This document shows positions 24,571-33,035 of a DNA stretch of 43,744 nucleotides, one piece after another; position 1 is the stretch's first letter, and each line of letters begins with the position of its first letter. The notes beneath the pieces were generated by a model. That model had not been told where the DNA came from. It worked only from the letters and a program-made list of their open reading frames with translations, and made no database searches. The position numbers and the translations under genes are program-made. This stretch comes from a virus: positions 1 through 43,744 of the IMG/VR virus record IMGVR_UViG_3300044684_000342; one strand, 5' to 3'.

Positions 24571-24601
24571 TTTGCGCGTAATACGAAACGTATTACATTT
24601 A
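24571..24601 (+). promoter_or_regulatory. Promoter-operator module, copy 3 (plus-strand gene at 24.6 kb)
   Basis: Plus strand: -33 TTTG (24571-24574), 19-base spacer, -7 TACATTTA (24594-24601). The core at 24578-24596 is the perfect palindrome GTAATACGAAACGTATTAC. It lies 17 bases upstream of the ATG at 24619 and points against the surrounding late genes. Confidence 0.82.
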
Positions 24602-24618
24602 CATAGTAAAACAATGCT

Positions 24619-24861
24619 ATGATAAACTTTAACATCAATGATTTTAAGCCAGTTCTTATATACGCATCCCTTAAAATGTATGGCGGCAATAAGGTGGCAA
24701 TATTAAGGGATTATACGAACGATATATTTATGCCTAAGTACTTCCCATATTACTCCATAAACGAATATCCTCGGGTACTTGCCATTCTCGGCCCTAAGTA
24801 CATGGTTTTAAACATGCGCAGGGTATTCGAACTTCATCCGGGCATAGCGCAGTACAATTAA
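24619..24861 (+). CDS. Small protein of unknown function, single-gene reverse island
   Basis: An 80-residue protein starting MINFNINDFKPVLIYASLKM with a basic, aromatic-rich core (MPKYFPYYSINEYPRVLAIL). It is encoded on the plus strand between the terminase and neck genes, and its stop overlaps the terminase stop tail-to-tail. It has its own promoter (24571-24601) of the dispersed palindrome type; the closer ATG at 24614 is followed at once by a stop, so 24619 is the start. Function unknown. Confidence 0.78.
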   Translation: MINFNINDFKPVLIYASLKMYGGNKVAILRDYTNDIFMPKYFPYYSINEYPRVLAILGPKYMVLNMRRVFELHPGIAQYN

Positions 24862-26441
24862 TGGCTATGCTTATGCACGTTTTTACCTACGATTGGTTTA
24901 GTAACCTTGCCACCGCGCAAGTACAGCATGTACTCATCATGCAGGTTGGTAGTAATAACATACCGCTTTGCATCGCTCGGGTGCCCGTACTTCTCGTAGG
25001 TTATGCCAGTAACCGGGTTTTTAACCTTCAACTTCTTAAGCGTTCCATCACTATCCTCTGGCGCGTATTGGTAGTCGCTTATGCTCTTTTCGCACCTTCG
25101 GTTTATAAGTATGGCAACGTTTGTGCGCCGGGCATAGGACTCGTTAATAAAGCCAGCCGATTGCACTACGCTGGGGTTCTTGCTTTGCAGCCTCATGCGT
25201 GGGTTGTATGCCGCCAAATACTCCGCAATCTTGGTGTAAAAGTTTTCTCCCTTCTCTAGCTTTGTATCCTCTTTTAAGCTGGTTCTGTCACCGCACACAA
25301 ACAAACCGCCTACCTTATGCACCGGGTAGCGCTTTATAAACTCGCTGCATACATCCCGCACCCGGTTACGCGGGTCTTCTAAGCAGATCTCATCTATCTG
25401 CACAGCTAAATAGTTTTTAGTTAGCACCCAATGCTCATCTGGCCGCAACCGCTCTGCTATTAGCTGCATGCGTGGCGCGCTGTATAGCTGCCATACAAGG
25501 CAGGTAAGGTATGGGTTAACGTTTTCGTCCCACGATAAGAATATTGGCTGCTGCTCGCACCAGTACAGGTCTGTAGTGCAGGTGGCACGCTTAAAATCCT
25601 TCCAAAACTCGCCGCCTGTGCGTATTTTGCCCCAATTCCCCAGCCCATATACATCATAGTATTCCGGGTCGTTTATACGATCCCATTCGAAATCATCTAT
25701 GGTTGCCTGATCTTTGAAGTGTGGCCCTACGATGAATGGGTTGTCGAGGTAATTGGTTTTAATAACCAGCATGTTGCCGGTATCGTTTACCTGCAACCCT
25801 GCCACGGTTAAGTCTATAAGCCGGCCCTTACTATCTACCCACATGGCAGCGCTGGTATCTACTGGCCGTAGGTTGGATTTATCAAATAGCTTAACCTTAA
25901 TCCAATGGTCTTCGCTGATTGGGTTAAATATGCCAATAATCTGCTGCCCGGGTTTACCACGCAAGCGCTTACGTATCTGCTTAAGATCAGTTTCATCGAA
26001 CTGGCTTATTTCCTCCAGTATTATGCGCTTAAAACCGCTGATACCTTTAATCTTTTCCGAGTCGTCCAGCCCACGGAAGCGTATGTACGCGCCTGTGTCC
26101 TTGCACTCTATGTAATGCTTTTGCAGCTTAAAACGGTCTGTTAGCTTCCACTTTGTAATGACTTCCCTGAAGTCGCTGTATATGCTATCCTCGATGTCTA
26201 CGCTGTACTTTCGCAGAACCATTGCCGTCTCATCGCCACTACGCAGCATGTTGTAAACCAGCAATTGTACCACGCTGTATGTCTTACTGGCCGAGCTGCC
26301 GCCATATACAAAAATAAAACGTAAGGCAGTATTCTGAAACGCTGCCTTAAGTATAAAAAAAACTTTAGTGAATACGCGCCGCCGGAACTTAATATGCACC
26401 TTTGGCACCGGGGGTTTAGTCGTCGACGAATTCATCATCAT
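24858..26441 (-). CDS. terL: Terminase large subunit
   Basis: A 527-residue protein. Walker A is GGSSASKT (residues 47-54), Walker B is FKRIILEEIS (137-146), and the motif IGIFNPIS follows as in motif III. The C-terminal half holds the RNase H-like nuclease, with an aspartate in GLFVCGDRTS and further acidic residues. It cuts concatemers and drives packaging by ATP hydrolysis at the portal. It overlaps the small-subunit gene by 26 bases; three ATG codons in a row open the gene, so the start is uncertain by two residues. Confidence 0.93.
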   Translation of the reverse strand: MMMNSSTTKPPVPKVHIKFRRRVFTKVFFILKAAFQNTALRFIFVYGGSSASKTYSVVQLLVYNMLRSGDETAMVLRKYSVDIEDSIYSDFREVITKWKLTDRFKLQKHYIECKDTGAYIRFRGLDDSEKIKGISGFKRIILEEISQFDETDLKQIRKRLRGKPGQQIIGIFNPISEDHWIKVKLFDKSNLRPVDTSAAMWVDSKGRLIDLTVAGLQVNDTGNMLVIKTNYLDNPFIVGPHFKDQATIDDFEWDRINDPEYYDVYGLGNWGKIRTGGEFWKDFKRATCTTDLYWCEQQPIFLSWDENVNPYLTCLVWQLYSAPRMQLIAERLRPDEHWVLTKNYLAVQIDEICLEDPRNRVRDVCSEFIKRYPVHKVGGLFVCGDRTSLKEDTKLEKGENFYTKIAEYLAAYNPRMRLQSKNPSVVQSAGFINESYARRTNVAILINRRCEKSISDYQYAPEDSDGTLKKLKVKNPVTGITYEKYGHPSDAKRYVITTNLHDEYMLYLRGGKVTKPIVGKNVHKHSH

Positions 26442-26988
26442 CTTCTATTTCGGGTTGTGCCTGCTGGTCTGGCTGGGTAAGCGGTTCATCATCATCCACT
26501 ATATCTACAATTAGCTGCACAGTGGTAGCCTTCTGTTTATTATCCACCTCGTAGCCACCCAAATGACGCATTAACATATCAAGCGCCTTGTTCTTGTCGT
26601 TTAGCTTGATCTTTTTAATGGTGCCAATGGTTTCGCCGCCAACGTTTATCTCGCTTATATCTATCCCCATAAGCGCTGCACGCATGTTGGCCGTCATCTG
26701 TTTAGGGTTTTTAAGTTCCCCGTTCTCGCCGTACAGTTCACCCGGGTCGGCAAAGGCAATTTTACTCAACTCTGCCAGCACCCGGCTTAACTGTACCTGC
26801 CCAGCAAACTCTCCCGCCTCGGCGCGCAGGCGATTTATTTCGGCTTGAATTTTTGGCATTGCCATCCACCTGCTGGCAGTTACGTGTGCCCCCAATGGTT
26901 TACACCCGGCGCGTATGGCAGCAGCGGTGCCATTACCGTCCCGCAGCCACTCGACGCAAAATTTCTGCTGTTTGATCGTCAGACCCAT
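26416..26988 (-). CDS. terS: Terminase small subunit
   Basis: A 190-residue protein. Residues 1-60 have the Terminase_2 pattern (LTIKQQKFCVEWLRDGNGTA, AAIRAGC, ASRWMAMPKIQAEINRLR), a helix-turn-helix that binds viral DNA at the packaging start. The middle has the AELSKIAFADPGELY segment and the C-terminus is strongly acidic (EPLTQ to EIEDDDEFVDD). It directly precedes the large subunit, overlapping it. Confidence 0.9.
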   Translation of the reverse strand: MGLTIKQQKFCVEWLRDGNGTAAAIRAGCKPLGAHVTASRWMAMPKIQAEINRLRAEAGEFAGQVQLSRVLAELSKIAFADPGELYGENGELKNPKQMTANMRAALMGIDISEINVGGETIGTIKKIKLNDKNKALDMLMRHLGGYEVDNKQKATTVQLIVDIVDDDEPLTQPDQQAQPEIEDDDEFVDD

Positions 26989-27349
26989 AATGTCGCTTTA
27001 TTATTGGCAACAATATTAACTGAAATTGCTCAAATGACCTAAACTCAAACCCGTCTCCGCCGCAACGGCGCAGGATTTCAATGAAATCAAGTTGATTATC
27101 GCTCAAAGAATCGTTACCAACTTTAGCATCAAACCCATATGGTGCCCCGGGGCATACCAAAAACAAATCCAGCGCACCACTACGCAAACCAATGCTTTTA
27201 TAGTGGCTTATCCGTTTTATGTGGCCGACCTTACTTTCCCCCGGGTGTGGTGGCACTTCATTCTGTACCGCGAACAAGCTGCCCCGTATTATTGGGAATG
27301 TGTTGTGTGCCCACTGGAAGGCTTTGGCCTGTAGCTGATCGTGCGTCAT
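26933..27349 (-). CDS. VRR-NUC-like nuclease
   Basis: A 138-residue protein with the order expected for VRR-NUC/resolvase-like PD-(D/E)XK nucleases: LFAVQNEVPPHPGESKVGHI, HYKSIGLRSGALDLFLVCPG, then FDAKVGNDSLSDNQLDFIE. The first catalytic acid is in GALDLF; the E-x-K motif is replaced by D-A-K, conservative. Such proteins may resolve branched DNA before packaging. It overlaps the small terminase gene by 56 bases and the upstream gene by four. Confidence 0.75.
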   Translation of the reverse strand: MTHDQLQAKAFQWAHNTFPIIRGSLFAVQNEVPPHPGESKVGHIKRISHYKSIGLRSGALDLFLVCPGAPYGFDAKVGNDSLSDNQLDFIEILRRCGGDGFEFRSFEQFQLILLPIIKRHYGSDDQTAEILRRVAAGR

Positions 27350-27567
27350 TGGTGTATAGTTAAAATTGTTGCTGCCCGTGCTATAAGGTCGTGCTCTGTG
27401 CCCGGGTTGTTGTATGTTTTCTTTACCAGTTCCTTTGCGCTATCGTCGTTATCTGCCAGCACTGCCACGTTAATGGGTACAGCATTAGGGGCGGTAACGA
27501 TAAAGGTATAACAGTAGCGGGAGCGGAGGAAAATTGCCAATTCTTCGGCACTCGTTTTTCTTGCCAT
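27346..27567 (-). CDS. Small protein of unknown function, first gene of the late block
   Basis: A 73-residue protein starting MARKTSAEELAIFLRSRYCY, with a strand-rich core (TFIVTAPNAVPINVAVLADN) and a helical C-terminus. It overlaps the nuclease gene by four bases and is the first minus-strand gene after the TGTAAC-repeat region, so it is probably first in the late transcript. No family is recognised. Confidence 0.72.
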   Translation of the reverse strand: MARKTSAEELAIFLRSRYCYTFIVTAPNAVPINVAVLADNDDSAKELVKKTYNNPGTEHDLIARAATILTIHQ

Positions 27568-27811
27568 AGTGGTGTAACTTTTTGTTTGTTATTGAATGTT
27601 AATGTCTTATACGGTTACAGTTACACCAAAAAAAATACTGTAAACTTCTCAGCTTTTTTACTGCACGATAATTAATTTAATTATGTAGCACAGTTTTTTT
27701 ATATAGTATATAAACTCTAGTGTAACTAGTGTAACTAATAAGATAAAGAGCTGTAAATCAACGGTTACACTTATTTTTTAATTTGTGTAACCGTTCTGTA
27801 ACGGCCTGTAA
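27568..27811. other. AT-rich non-coding region with nine TGTAAC repeats (candidate origin or control region)
   Basis: The largest gene-free stretch of the genome. TGTAAC occurs nine times, at 27573, 27721, 27730, 27786, 27797 and 27807 on the plus strand and at 27614, 27620 and 27764 on the minus strand. Two are in a tandem 9-mer (TAGTGTAAC, 27718-27735). ACGGTTACAC (27761-27770) and GTGTAACCGT (27785-27794) form a perfect inverted repeat around a 14-base AT loop. Positions about 27665-27718 are almost pure A and T. Iterated sites beside an AT-rich segment are typical of origins, but a late-promoter control region or packaging site next to the terminase is equally possible. Confidence 0.6.
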
Positions 27812-28072
27812 CTATTTGGGCCACCCCGGGCGTTTTGCCAGCATGCGCCCCAACTCCATCATAGTTATCTCCTTTGCGCCGGCGGCTACAGCTTTGGCGC
27901 GTTTAGTTTTGCAAATATCAAAATGCTCATGGCTGGTGCCCGGGTACTGTATCCATTTTCGCGCCACGCCAATAGTATCTGCCATTTGCAACAATTCCTC
28001 CGTGGTATCTGCTACCATATGGCACATAATTAACCTACCAAAGGGTGCCTCCATGTTGTCAACGTATACCAT
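27812..28072 (-). CDS. DUF4031 family protein
   Basis: An 86-residue protein that fits the DUF4031 pattern along its length: MVYVDNMEAPFGRLIMCHMV, ADTTEELLQMADTIGVARKW, then HFDICKTKRAKAVAAGAKEI. Members are small, widespread in phages and bacteria, and of unknown biochemical role. It follows the primase-helicase gene by ten bases and is the last gene before the repeat region. Length is normal. Confidence 0.85.
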   Translation of the reverse strand: MVYVDNMEAPFGRLIMCHMVADTTEELLQMADTIGVARKWIQYPGTSHEHFDICKTKRAKAVAAGAKEITMMELGRMLAKRPGWPK

Positions 28073-28082
28073 AAACTTTGTT

Positions 28083-30302
28083 TTAAAATGGTTCTAAATC
28101 AGGAAATGCCGGCGGTGGTGCAGCCTGTATGCCGGCCGCTGGGTTTTTCTTTTCGTGTACGTAGTATACCCGGCTGGTTTTGCCCTCCACCTTCTTTATG
28201 TGCTGCCGGTAGCCCAGCCGTTTAAGTTCCTGCCCTACTTTGTTTAAGTTGGTTTTCTGGTTACTGTATTTATCGAGCTGCTCCTTTATTTTGCCAGCGG
28301 TAAGCTCTGATACCCCAATACCGGGGCCTTTAGCGGCTTCAAAGTATTCGTTAATAAGGTCATACTCAAGGGAATAGTCAATGAACTTATCATTGCGTTC
28401 GCCCAGCGTTTCAATGTCTTTGCCCAATATCTCCCACTCGTACCCAGCGTGGTACATGCGGAAAAGTTCAGCCCACATGGCATCCCGGTCTATTGTATTC
28501 ATCTTGGCATAATCTACGTAATCAACATGCACCGGGATAATACGCCGGTTACCCGTTGGGTCGTTCAATATATCCAACTCGTTGCATGTTCCGCCCAGCG
28601 AGGCCAACCGTTTAAGTTCTTGGCTACTGCGCCCATATGGCAACCGTATGGTAAACGTGTCTTTATCCGTCAGGGCCTTCAATCGCTTTTGCTCTTTCTT
28701 GTTCTTGCCATCGAACTCATCGTCCATTATAAGCACCTTATTACACATAAGTATATCGTCGTCTTTTCCGCCATCCAATTTACTTTCCGTATAATAATCT
28801 GCCGGGCTGCGCCATGCCCCGGGCAGCAGCCTGCGGAACACCCGGGTTTTGCCCGTACCGTGGCGCTCTCCTGCCAGCACCAGCACCAGCGGAGAGGGGC
28901 TGCCGTATATGCTGCTAACAATGCCTACTAACCACTTTGTGCCAAAATATACCATGCGTTCATAATCCTGCGCATCGCCCTGTAGGTGTATGCAGGACCA
29001 AAACTGGTCTATTTCGCCACTGTAGCTACGGTCTTTGTTATCCTGCCACCAGTCCAGAAAAGGGTTATACTCCGGTATGTTATTGCTAAAAATACACCGG
29101 CTAAACATATCGAAATTTAAGTCATCGAAAACCTTCTTGGCCTGTAAAAAGATGGAGTTAAGATCTCGGTCTGTCAACGATTTGCCGCTGTTTTCCAGCC
29201 GCAGCGTTACAAGGTTGTGGCGAAGGTTATAATTACTGCGCAGCCACGTTAACAGTGCATCAATGTCGTTATCATCTGGCTGTATATCATTGTCGTACGC
29301 CTGTTTAACAATGTGCTCGCTATCTGCTGCGCTAATGCCGGCAAATTGCTCGAGGTTCTTCATGATCGTGGGTATGTCCTGCCCGCCTTTCTTTAGGCTG
29401 GCAGTAACACCCATAACCTTTTTCGTTGTAGGGCTGGCAATGCTTATACCGGCTTGCTTCGCGTAGTAGTAGATTGTGCTTAGTGTGGCCTTCTGCCCGT
29501 GCCACTCCTTATCATGTTTAAGCGCCACCGTATACTGTTTATCGCAAACGTCAGGCGTATATTTTGCGGATATGGCGCTAAGGGCATGAAAGTACTGACG
29601 GCCAGATTCGCCAAACTTATGGCACAATGCAAAGCATACACGCAACCAATCCCGGTAATCCTCGCAGCAGCTTACGCCACGTTCCACCATTTGGCGTACG
29701 ATGTCGTCGAACTCATTTTGCACAAACACAACCGGAGGCGGCGCTGCCTTCTTTTCTTTGGGAAGGTACTTCTTCCACTGCTTTGCGTTTTCGTTAACGT
29801 GCAGGTAGGGGTCGTACGACACAAACCGAGGGCGGCTTACGTTTATACCCGTGGGGTCTACCGGCTGCTTATACTTCTTCAGGTAGTAATCGGCAATTGC
29901 CAAATACGCATCTCGGTGCCTATCCGGCTCAATGCGTATAATTACGCACAGGCCATAACCGCTGCAACTTACAAAGACGGCATAAGTGAACTCGTCTTTT
30001 ATTAGCATCTCTTTAACGGCGTTAACCTGTGTGCCTAAATCGTCAATGTCTATGCCAATATAACCGCTGTGCAGCACCAGCCTATCGTCGTACCTTGTAT
30101 CAAACGTACCGCTAAGGGTAACGCTGGGCAGCTTGTCTTTTAACTTATCACGCTCTTTTTTGTCACGCTGCGCCCGTATAGGGATTATCAGGTCTTGCCA
30201 TGTACCCGTTTTTACGTTTTCAAGGAATATATCGAACGGAATAACGGATCGGCTGTCTATATTCCAGATGTTGGGATACAGACCCAAGTTCGGTGAAGTC
30301 AT
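28083..30302 (-). CDS. Primase-helicase, BT4734/VirE type
   Basis: A 739-residue protein from ATG 30302 (a TTG two codons upstream is less likely). Residues about 20-190 are a BT4734-like, archaeo-eukaryotic primase-type domain with the acidic motif SGYIGIDIDDL (79-89), SCSGYGL (112-118) and NVSRPRFVSYDP. Residues about 200-275 resemble a PriCT-like helical segment. The C-terminal half is a VirE/D5-like helicase: Walker A AGERHGTGKTR (477-487) and Walker B KVLIMDDEF (522-530). The C-terminal tail is a winged-helix-like segment ending in a proline-rich stretch. It likely primes and unwinds phage DNA at the origin. Nudix and SF2 helicase genes lie just upstream. Confidence 0.87.
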   Translation of the reverse strand: MTSPNLGLYPNIWNIDSRSVIPFDIFLENVKTGTWQDLIIPIRAQRDKKERDKLKDKLPSVTLSGTFDTRYDDRLVLHSGYIGIDIDDLGTQVNAVKEMLIKDEFTYAVFVSCSGYGLCVIIRIEPDRHRDAYLAIADYYLKKYKQPVDPTGINVSRPRFVSYDPYLHVNENAKQWKKYLPKEKKAAPPPVVFVQNEFDDIVRQMVERGVSCCEDYRDWLRVCFALCHKFGESGRQYFHALSAISAKYTPDVCDKQYTVALKHDKEWHGQKATLSTIYYYAKQAGISIASPTTKKVMGVTASLKKGGQDIPTIMKNLEQFAGISAADSEHIVKQAYDNDIQPDDNDIDALLTWLRSNYNLRHNLVTLRLENSGKSLTDRDLNSIFLQAKKVFDDLNFDMFSRCIFSNNIPEYNPFLDWWQDNKDRSYSGEIDQFWSCIHLQGDAQDYERMVYFGTKWLVGIVSSIYGSPSPLVLVLAGERHGTGKTRVFRRLLPGAWRSPADYYTESKLDGGKDDDILMCNKVLIMDDEFDGKNKKEQKRLKALTDKDTFTIRLPYGRSSQELKRLASLGGTCNELDILNDPTGNRRIIPVHVDYVDYAKMNTIDRDAMWAELFRMYHAGYEWEILGKDIETLGERNDKFIDYSLEYDLINEYFEAAKGPGIGVSELTAGKIKEQLDKYSNQKTNLNKVGQELKRLGYRQHIKKVEGKTSRVYYVHEKKNPAAGIQAAPPPAFPDLEPF

Positions 30303-30313
30303 AGGCAACTAAA

Positions 30314-30784
30314 TTAATCGATGTAGTCAATAGTAACAAAATTGATTTTGTCGGGATTGTTGCCCTGCCGTAAATAATTAATACCCAACGGCACCAGCCA
30401 GTTAAGGTTCGTAATTATATTCGGCGGCAGTGCTGCGCACGGCACCCACTGTACTAACTCATCGGTTAACGATTTTGCCTCACCATGTTGTTTTTCGTCG
30501 TAAATGCCAGCGAATATAAGCACCCGGTAATTGCTATCACCGTTGTATATGGTGCCAACGCTGCTCCAGACAAAGGTTGGAATTTTTAAGCCGGTTTCTT
30601 CCTTGAACTCGCGGCTTACGCTAATGCGCGGCGGTTCTCCCGGTTCTATTTTGCCACCGGGGAAATTATAGTAACCAGCTTGCCATTTTGGGCGTGTCTT
30701 TTTAAGTAGTAGTACGCTACGAAAGTCTTCGCTATAAAGCATACCTATGGTATACTCAAGGAAATCAGGCTTCTCGGTATTCAT
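30314..30784 (-). CDS. Nudix hydrolase
   Basis: A 156-residue protein with a complete Nudix box: GGKIEPGE then RISVSREFKEETGL (residues about 43-66), matching G-x5-E-x7-REUxEExGU, with the catalytic glutamates present. It hydrolyses a nucleoside diphosphate linked to a group X; likely substrates are (modified) dNTPs or mRNA caps/NAD-capped RNA, which cannot be told from the sequence. It sits between the helicase and primase genes. In a genome with a DNA-modification pair it might cleanse the nucleotide pool, which is inference. Confidence 0.9.
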   Translation of the reverse strand: MNTEKPDFLEYTIGMLYSEDFRSVLLLKKTRPKWQAGYYNFPGGKIEPGEPPRISVSREFKEETGLKIPTFVWSSVGTIYNGDSNYRVLIFAGIYDEKQHGEAKSLTDELVQWVPCAALPPNIITNLNWLVPLGINYLRQGNNPDKINFVTIDYID

Positions 30785-30785
30785 C

Positions 30786-32330
30786 TCAGTTTGGGTTTAC
30801 ATTGTTTTGCCAGTCCGGGAAATGCTCCCGTAGTTTACGGAATAAGTGTTCCTGTGCGCGGTCCCGGTGCCATTGGTTGTACTTTTTACCAACCTCCGTA
30901 CACCACTCTGCCGCTTTCACATGGTACTGCTGCAATATAAATGCAGCGTTTTCATCTGTCATCTTTGGCACCACCTGTTTTGCATTTTTTGCCAGTGTGT
31001 CGCCAATTTGAAAAAACGGGTAATACTCCTTCCGGTGTTTGTTATTGGCTATTACAGCCTTAACGTCAATGCCTTTGGTTATTACCACAAATTCGGCCAG
31101 TTCCTTTTCTGCATCCTCTGGTTTACGGGGGAATTCGTATCCACAGTGGGGGCATACCCGTACCTGCGCTGCCACAATTGCATCGCATTGCGGGCAATCT
31201 TTTACCGGGGCATTACCCTTGTTATCGCCGGGCCGTGGGGGATTGAAGAATATGTTTTCCCAGTCCCGGGGATCGCACCAATCACCATGCACCAGCGCAT
31301 TGCCGCCCATGTCTATTATGAAAAACGCATTCTTTGCCAGTGTTGGCCTGCCGCCACGGCCACACATTTGCAGCCATAGGGGCAGCGACATGGTGCTGCG
31401 GTTTATTATAACTGCCTCTATCGTTGGTTCATCAAACCCGGTGGTAGCAATACCCACGTTACACAATATTGCCCCGGGGGTGTGCTTAAACCACTGGAAG
31501 ATAGCATCGCGCTCTGCCTGCGGCGTTGTGCCATCTACATGCCGGCAATCATATCCCTTTTCACGGAAGGCAGCGGTTACCTTTAACGAGTGATCGATAT
31601 TGCAGTTAAAGATAATGGCTTTGGTGCCCGGTGCGTACTTTTCGTATGCCGTAACGGTATTCTGTATGTGCTTTGGTTTGCTGAAACTCAAGGCCATTAG
31701 GCCCTCGTCGAATTCACCGTTCTTTATCTTAAGTTCGCCCCGGTCTACCGTATCCTTCGGGTTAAAGGTTACGTTTTGGCACAGCCCGCGCTCTGGCTTG
31801 GTTTTGTTTAGATTTATCAGCTCCGGTATATCCACCCCGCATACTATGTCCTGATAGTAGTTTTTGAGCGGGTCTTTTTTACTGGCAGCCAGTGGCGTGG
31901 CTGTAAACCCAACCACAAAGGCAGTCGGGAAGTGTTTATGTATTTTGTTAAAGTTTGCAATATGGCACTCATCTATTATCACTAAACCTACCTTATCCAT
32001 TATGCGGTCGATACGCCGGTTAACGCTCTCCACCATGCCCACGTATACCGGCGCATCCGGCACCGTACGCATGCCTGCAATAATCGGCTGGCTTACTATA
32101 CCAAAACCGTTATATAGCGTGCGCCGGGTTTGCAGCAGCAACTCCTTCCGGTGAACCAGTATTAGCACACTCTTTTTTGCCTTAACGGTGTACCGCTGGC
32201 ATATGGCGCTAAATACCACCGTTTTGCCGCCACCAGTAGCCAGTTGGAATATTACATTCTTTTGGCCGCTGGCGAGTTTTTGCCCAACCCGATAAACGCC
32301 TGATTCCTGATATGGTTCCAGCGTTATCAT
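30786..32330 (-). CDS. Superfamily 2 DEAH/DECH-type helicase with zinc ribbon
   Basis: A 514-residue protein of the RecQ/RAD25-like SF2 family. Visible motifs: Q-motif region EPYQESGV, motif I ATGGGKT (about 31-37), Ia LVHRKELL, II DECH (in VIIDECHIANF), III FTATP, V ATTGFDEP and VI QMCGRGGR. A four-cysteine zinc ribbon (CPQCD...CPHCG) follows at about residues 390-410. It probably unwinds or remodels DNA in replication or recombination. It overlaps the DUF3310 gene by four bases. Confidence 0.9.
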   Translation of the reverse strand: MITLEPYQESGVYRVGQKLASGQKNVIFQLATGGGKTVVFSAICQRYTVKAKKSVLILVHRKELLLQTRRTLYNGFGIVSQPIIAGMRTVPDAPVYVGMVESVNRRIDRIMDKVGLVIIDECHIANFNKIHKHFPTAFVVGFTATPLAASKKDPLKNYYQDIVCGVDIPELINLNKTKPERGLCQNVTFNPKDTVDRGELKIKNGEFDEGLMALSFSKPKHIQNTVTAYEKYAPGTKAIIFNCNIDHSLKVTAAFREKGYDCRHVDGTTPQAERDAIFQWFKHTPGAILCNVGIATTGFDEPTIEAVIINRSTMSLPLWLQMCGRGGRPTLAKNAFFIIDMGGNALVHGDWCDPRDWENIFFNPPRPGDNKGNAPVKDCPQCDAIVAAQVRVCPHCGYEFPRKPEDAEKELAEFVVITKGIDVKAVIANNKHRKEYYPFFQIGDTLAKNAKQVVPKMTDENAAFILQQYHVKAAEWCTEVGKKYNQWHRDRAQEHLFRKLREHFPDWQNNVNPN

Positions 32331-32656
32331 TGGACGCCTTTTAATTGTTGTATACGTCTGTTAAGATACCACGCTGCTTTCTCTAAATCCTCTATCTCTT
32401 TTTTTGGGTCTTTTTTGCCAGCCCGGCTAATGTATTTTATGGCATTACCCAAACAAAAGTCCAGCCGCCACGCCTCTATAACTTTTATGGCCTCGTACGT
32501 ATATAAGCTGCCGCCATAATGTTCCGGGTGGTTTACCTGATCATATGCAGCAGGCTTTAGATGGTTCATCTTTTGCCATGTTTTGCATTGCAAATCGCAA
32601 TAAGGTTTACGGTCTTCGCATATACAGGAAGGATAATTGCCTTTGCTAATATCCAT
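32327..32656 (-). CDS. DUF3310 family protein
   Basis: A 109-residue protein. The C-terminal 70 residues match DUF3310: VNHPEHYGGSLYTYEAIKVI, FCLGNAIKYISRAGKKD and EIEDLEKAAWYLNRRI. An N-terminal cysteine-rich stretch (CICEDRKPYCDLQC) could bind a metal ion. DUF3310 proteins are common in phages and sometimes annotated as nucleotide kinases, without firm proof. The gene overlaps the helicase gene by four bases. Confidence 0.87.
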   Translation of the reverse strand: MDISKGNYPSCICEDRKPYCDLQCKTWQKMNHLKPAAYDQVNHPEHYGGSLYTYEAIKVIEAWRLDFCLGNAIKYISRAGKKDPKKEIEDLEKAAWYLNRRIQQLKGVQ

Positions 32657-32657
32657 G

Positions 32658-33035
32658 CTAAAGTTTTTTAATTGGTAATAGATACATTTTTGCAGTAATT
32701 CGCACCGGGTATCGGGAGTATGGCGGCTGGGTAGATATCAGTTCCATTAGTTCGGTGTCCTTACGCATCAATTCGGCAAAAATATGATTGCTAAAGCTGG
32801 TGGCTATCTCGCGCCTACGCTGCCAATCGGCTTCATCCGGGTGTAGGTTGCGCCACTCGGCCTCCATTGGGTCGAATTCGTGTTCGAATTTTAACTCAAC
32901 CGGGGTAATTTGCCCGGTTACCCGGATAATGCTTTTAACTGGCCGGTGCTGCATTTTGGCGTGCATAATAACTATTACGCCAATAAGGGCCAGTATAACG
33001 GCCAGCAGGATGCAAATTATTTGTGTGTCTGTCAT
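32658..33035 (-). CDS. Membrane-anchored protein of unknown function
   Basis: A 125-residue protein with an N-terminal span (about residues 4-25, IICILLAVILALIGVIVIMH) and a soluble part with tryptophan-rich, charged helices (EAEWRNLHPDEADWQRRREI) and a C-terminal strand pair. It overlaps the methyltransferase gene upstream by four bases (ATGA). Function unknown; placing a membrane protein within the replication block suggests membrane tethering or host-interaction work. Confidence 0.75.
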   Translation of the reverse strand: MTDTQIICILLAVILALIGVIVIMHAKMQHRPVKSIIRVTGQITPVELKFEHEFDPMEAEWRNLHPDEADWQRRREIATSFSNHIFAELMRKDTELMELISTQPPYSRYPVRITAKMYLLPIKKL

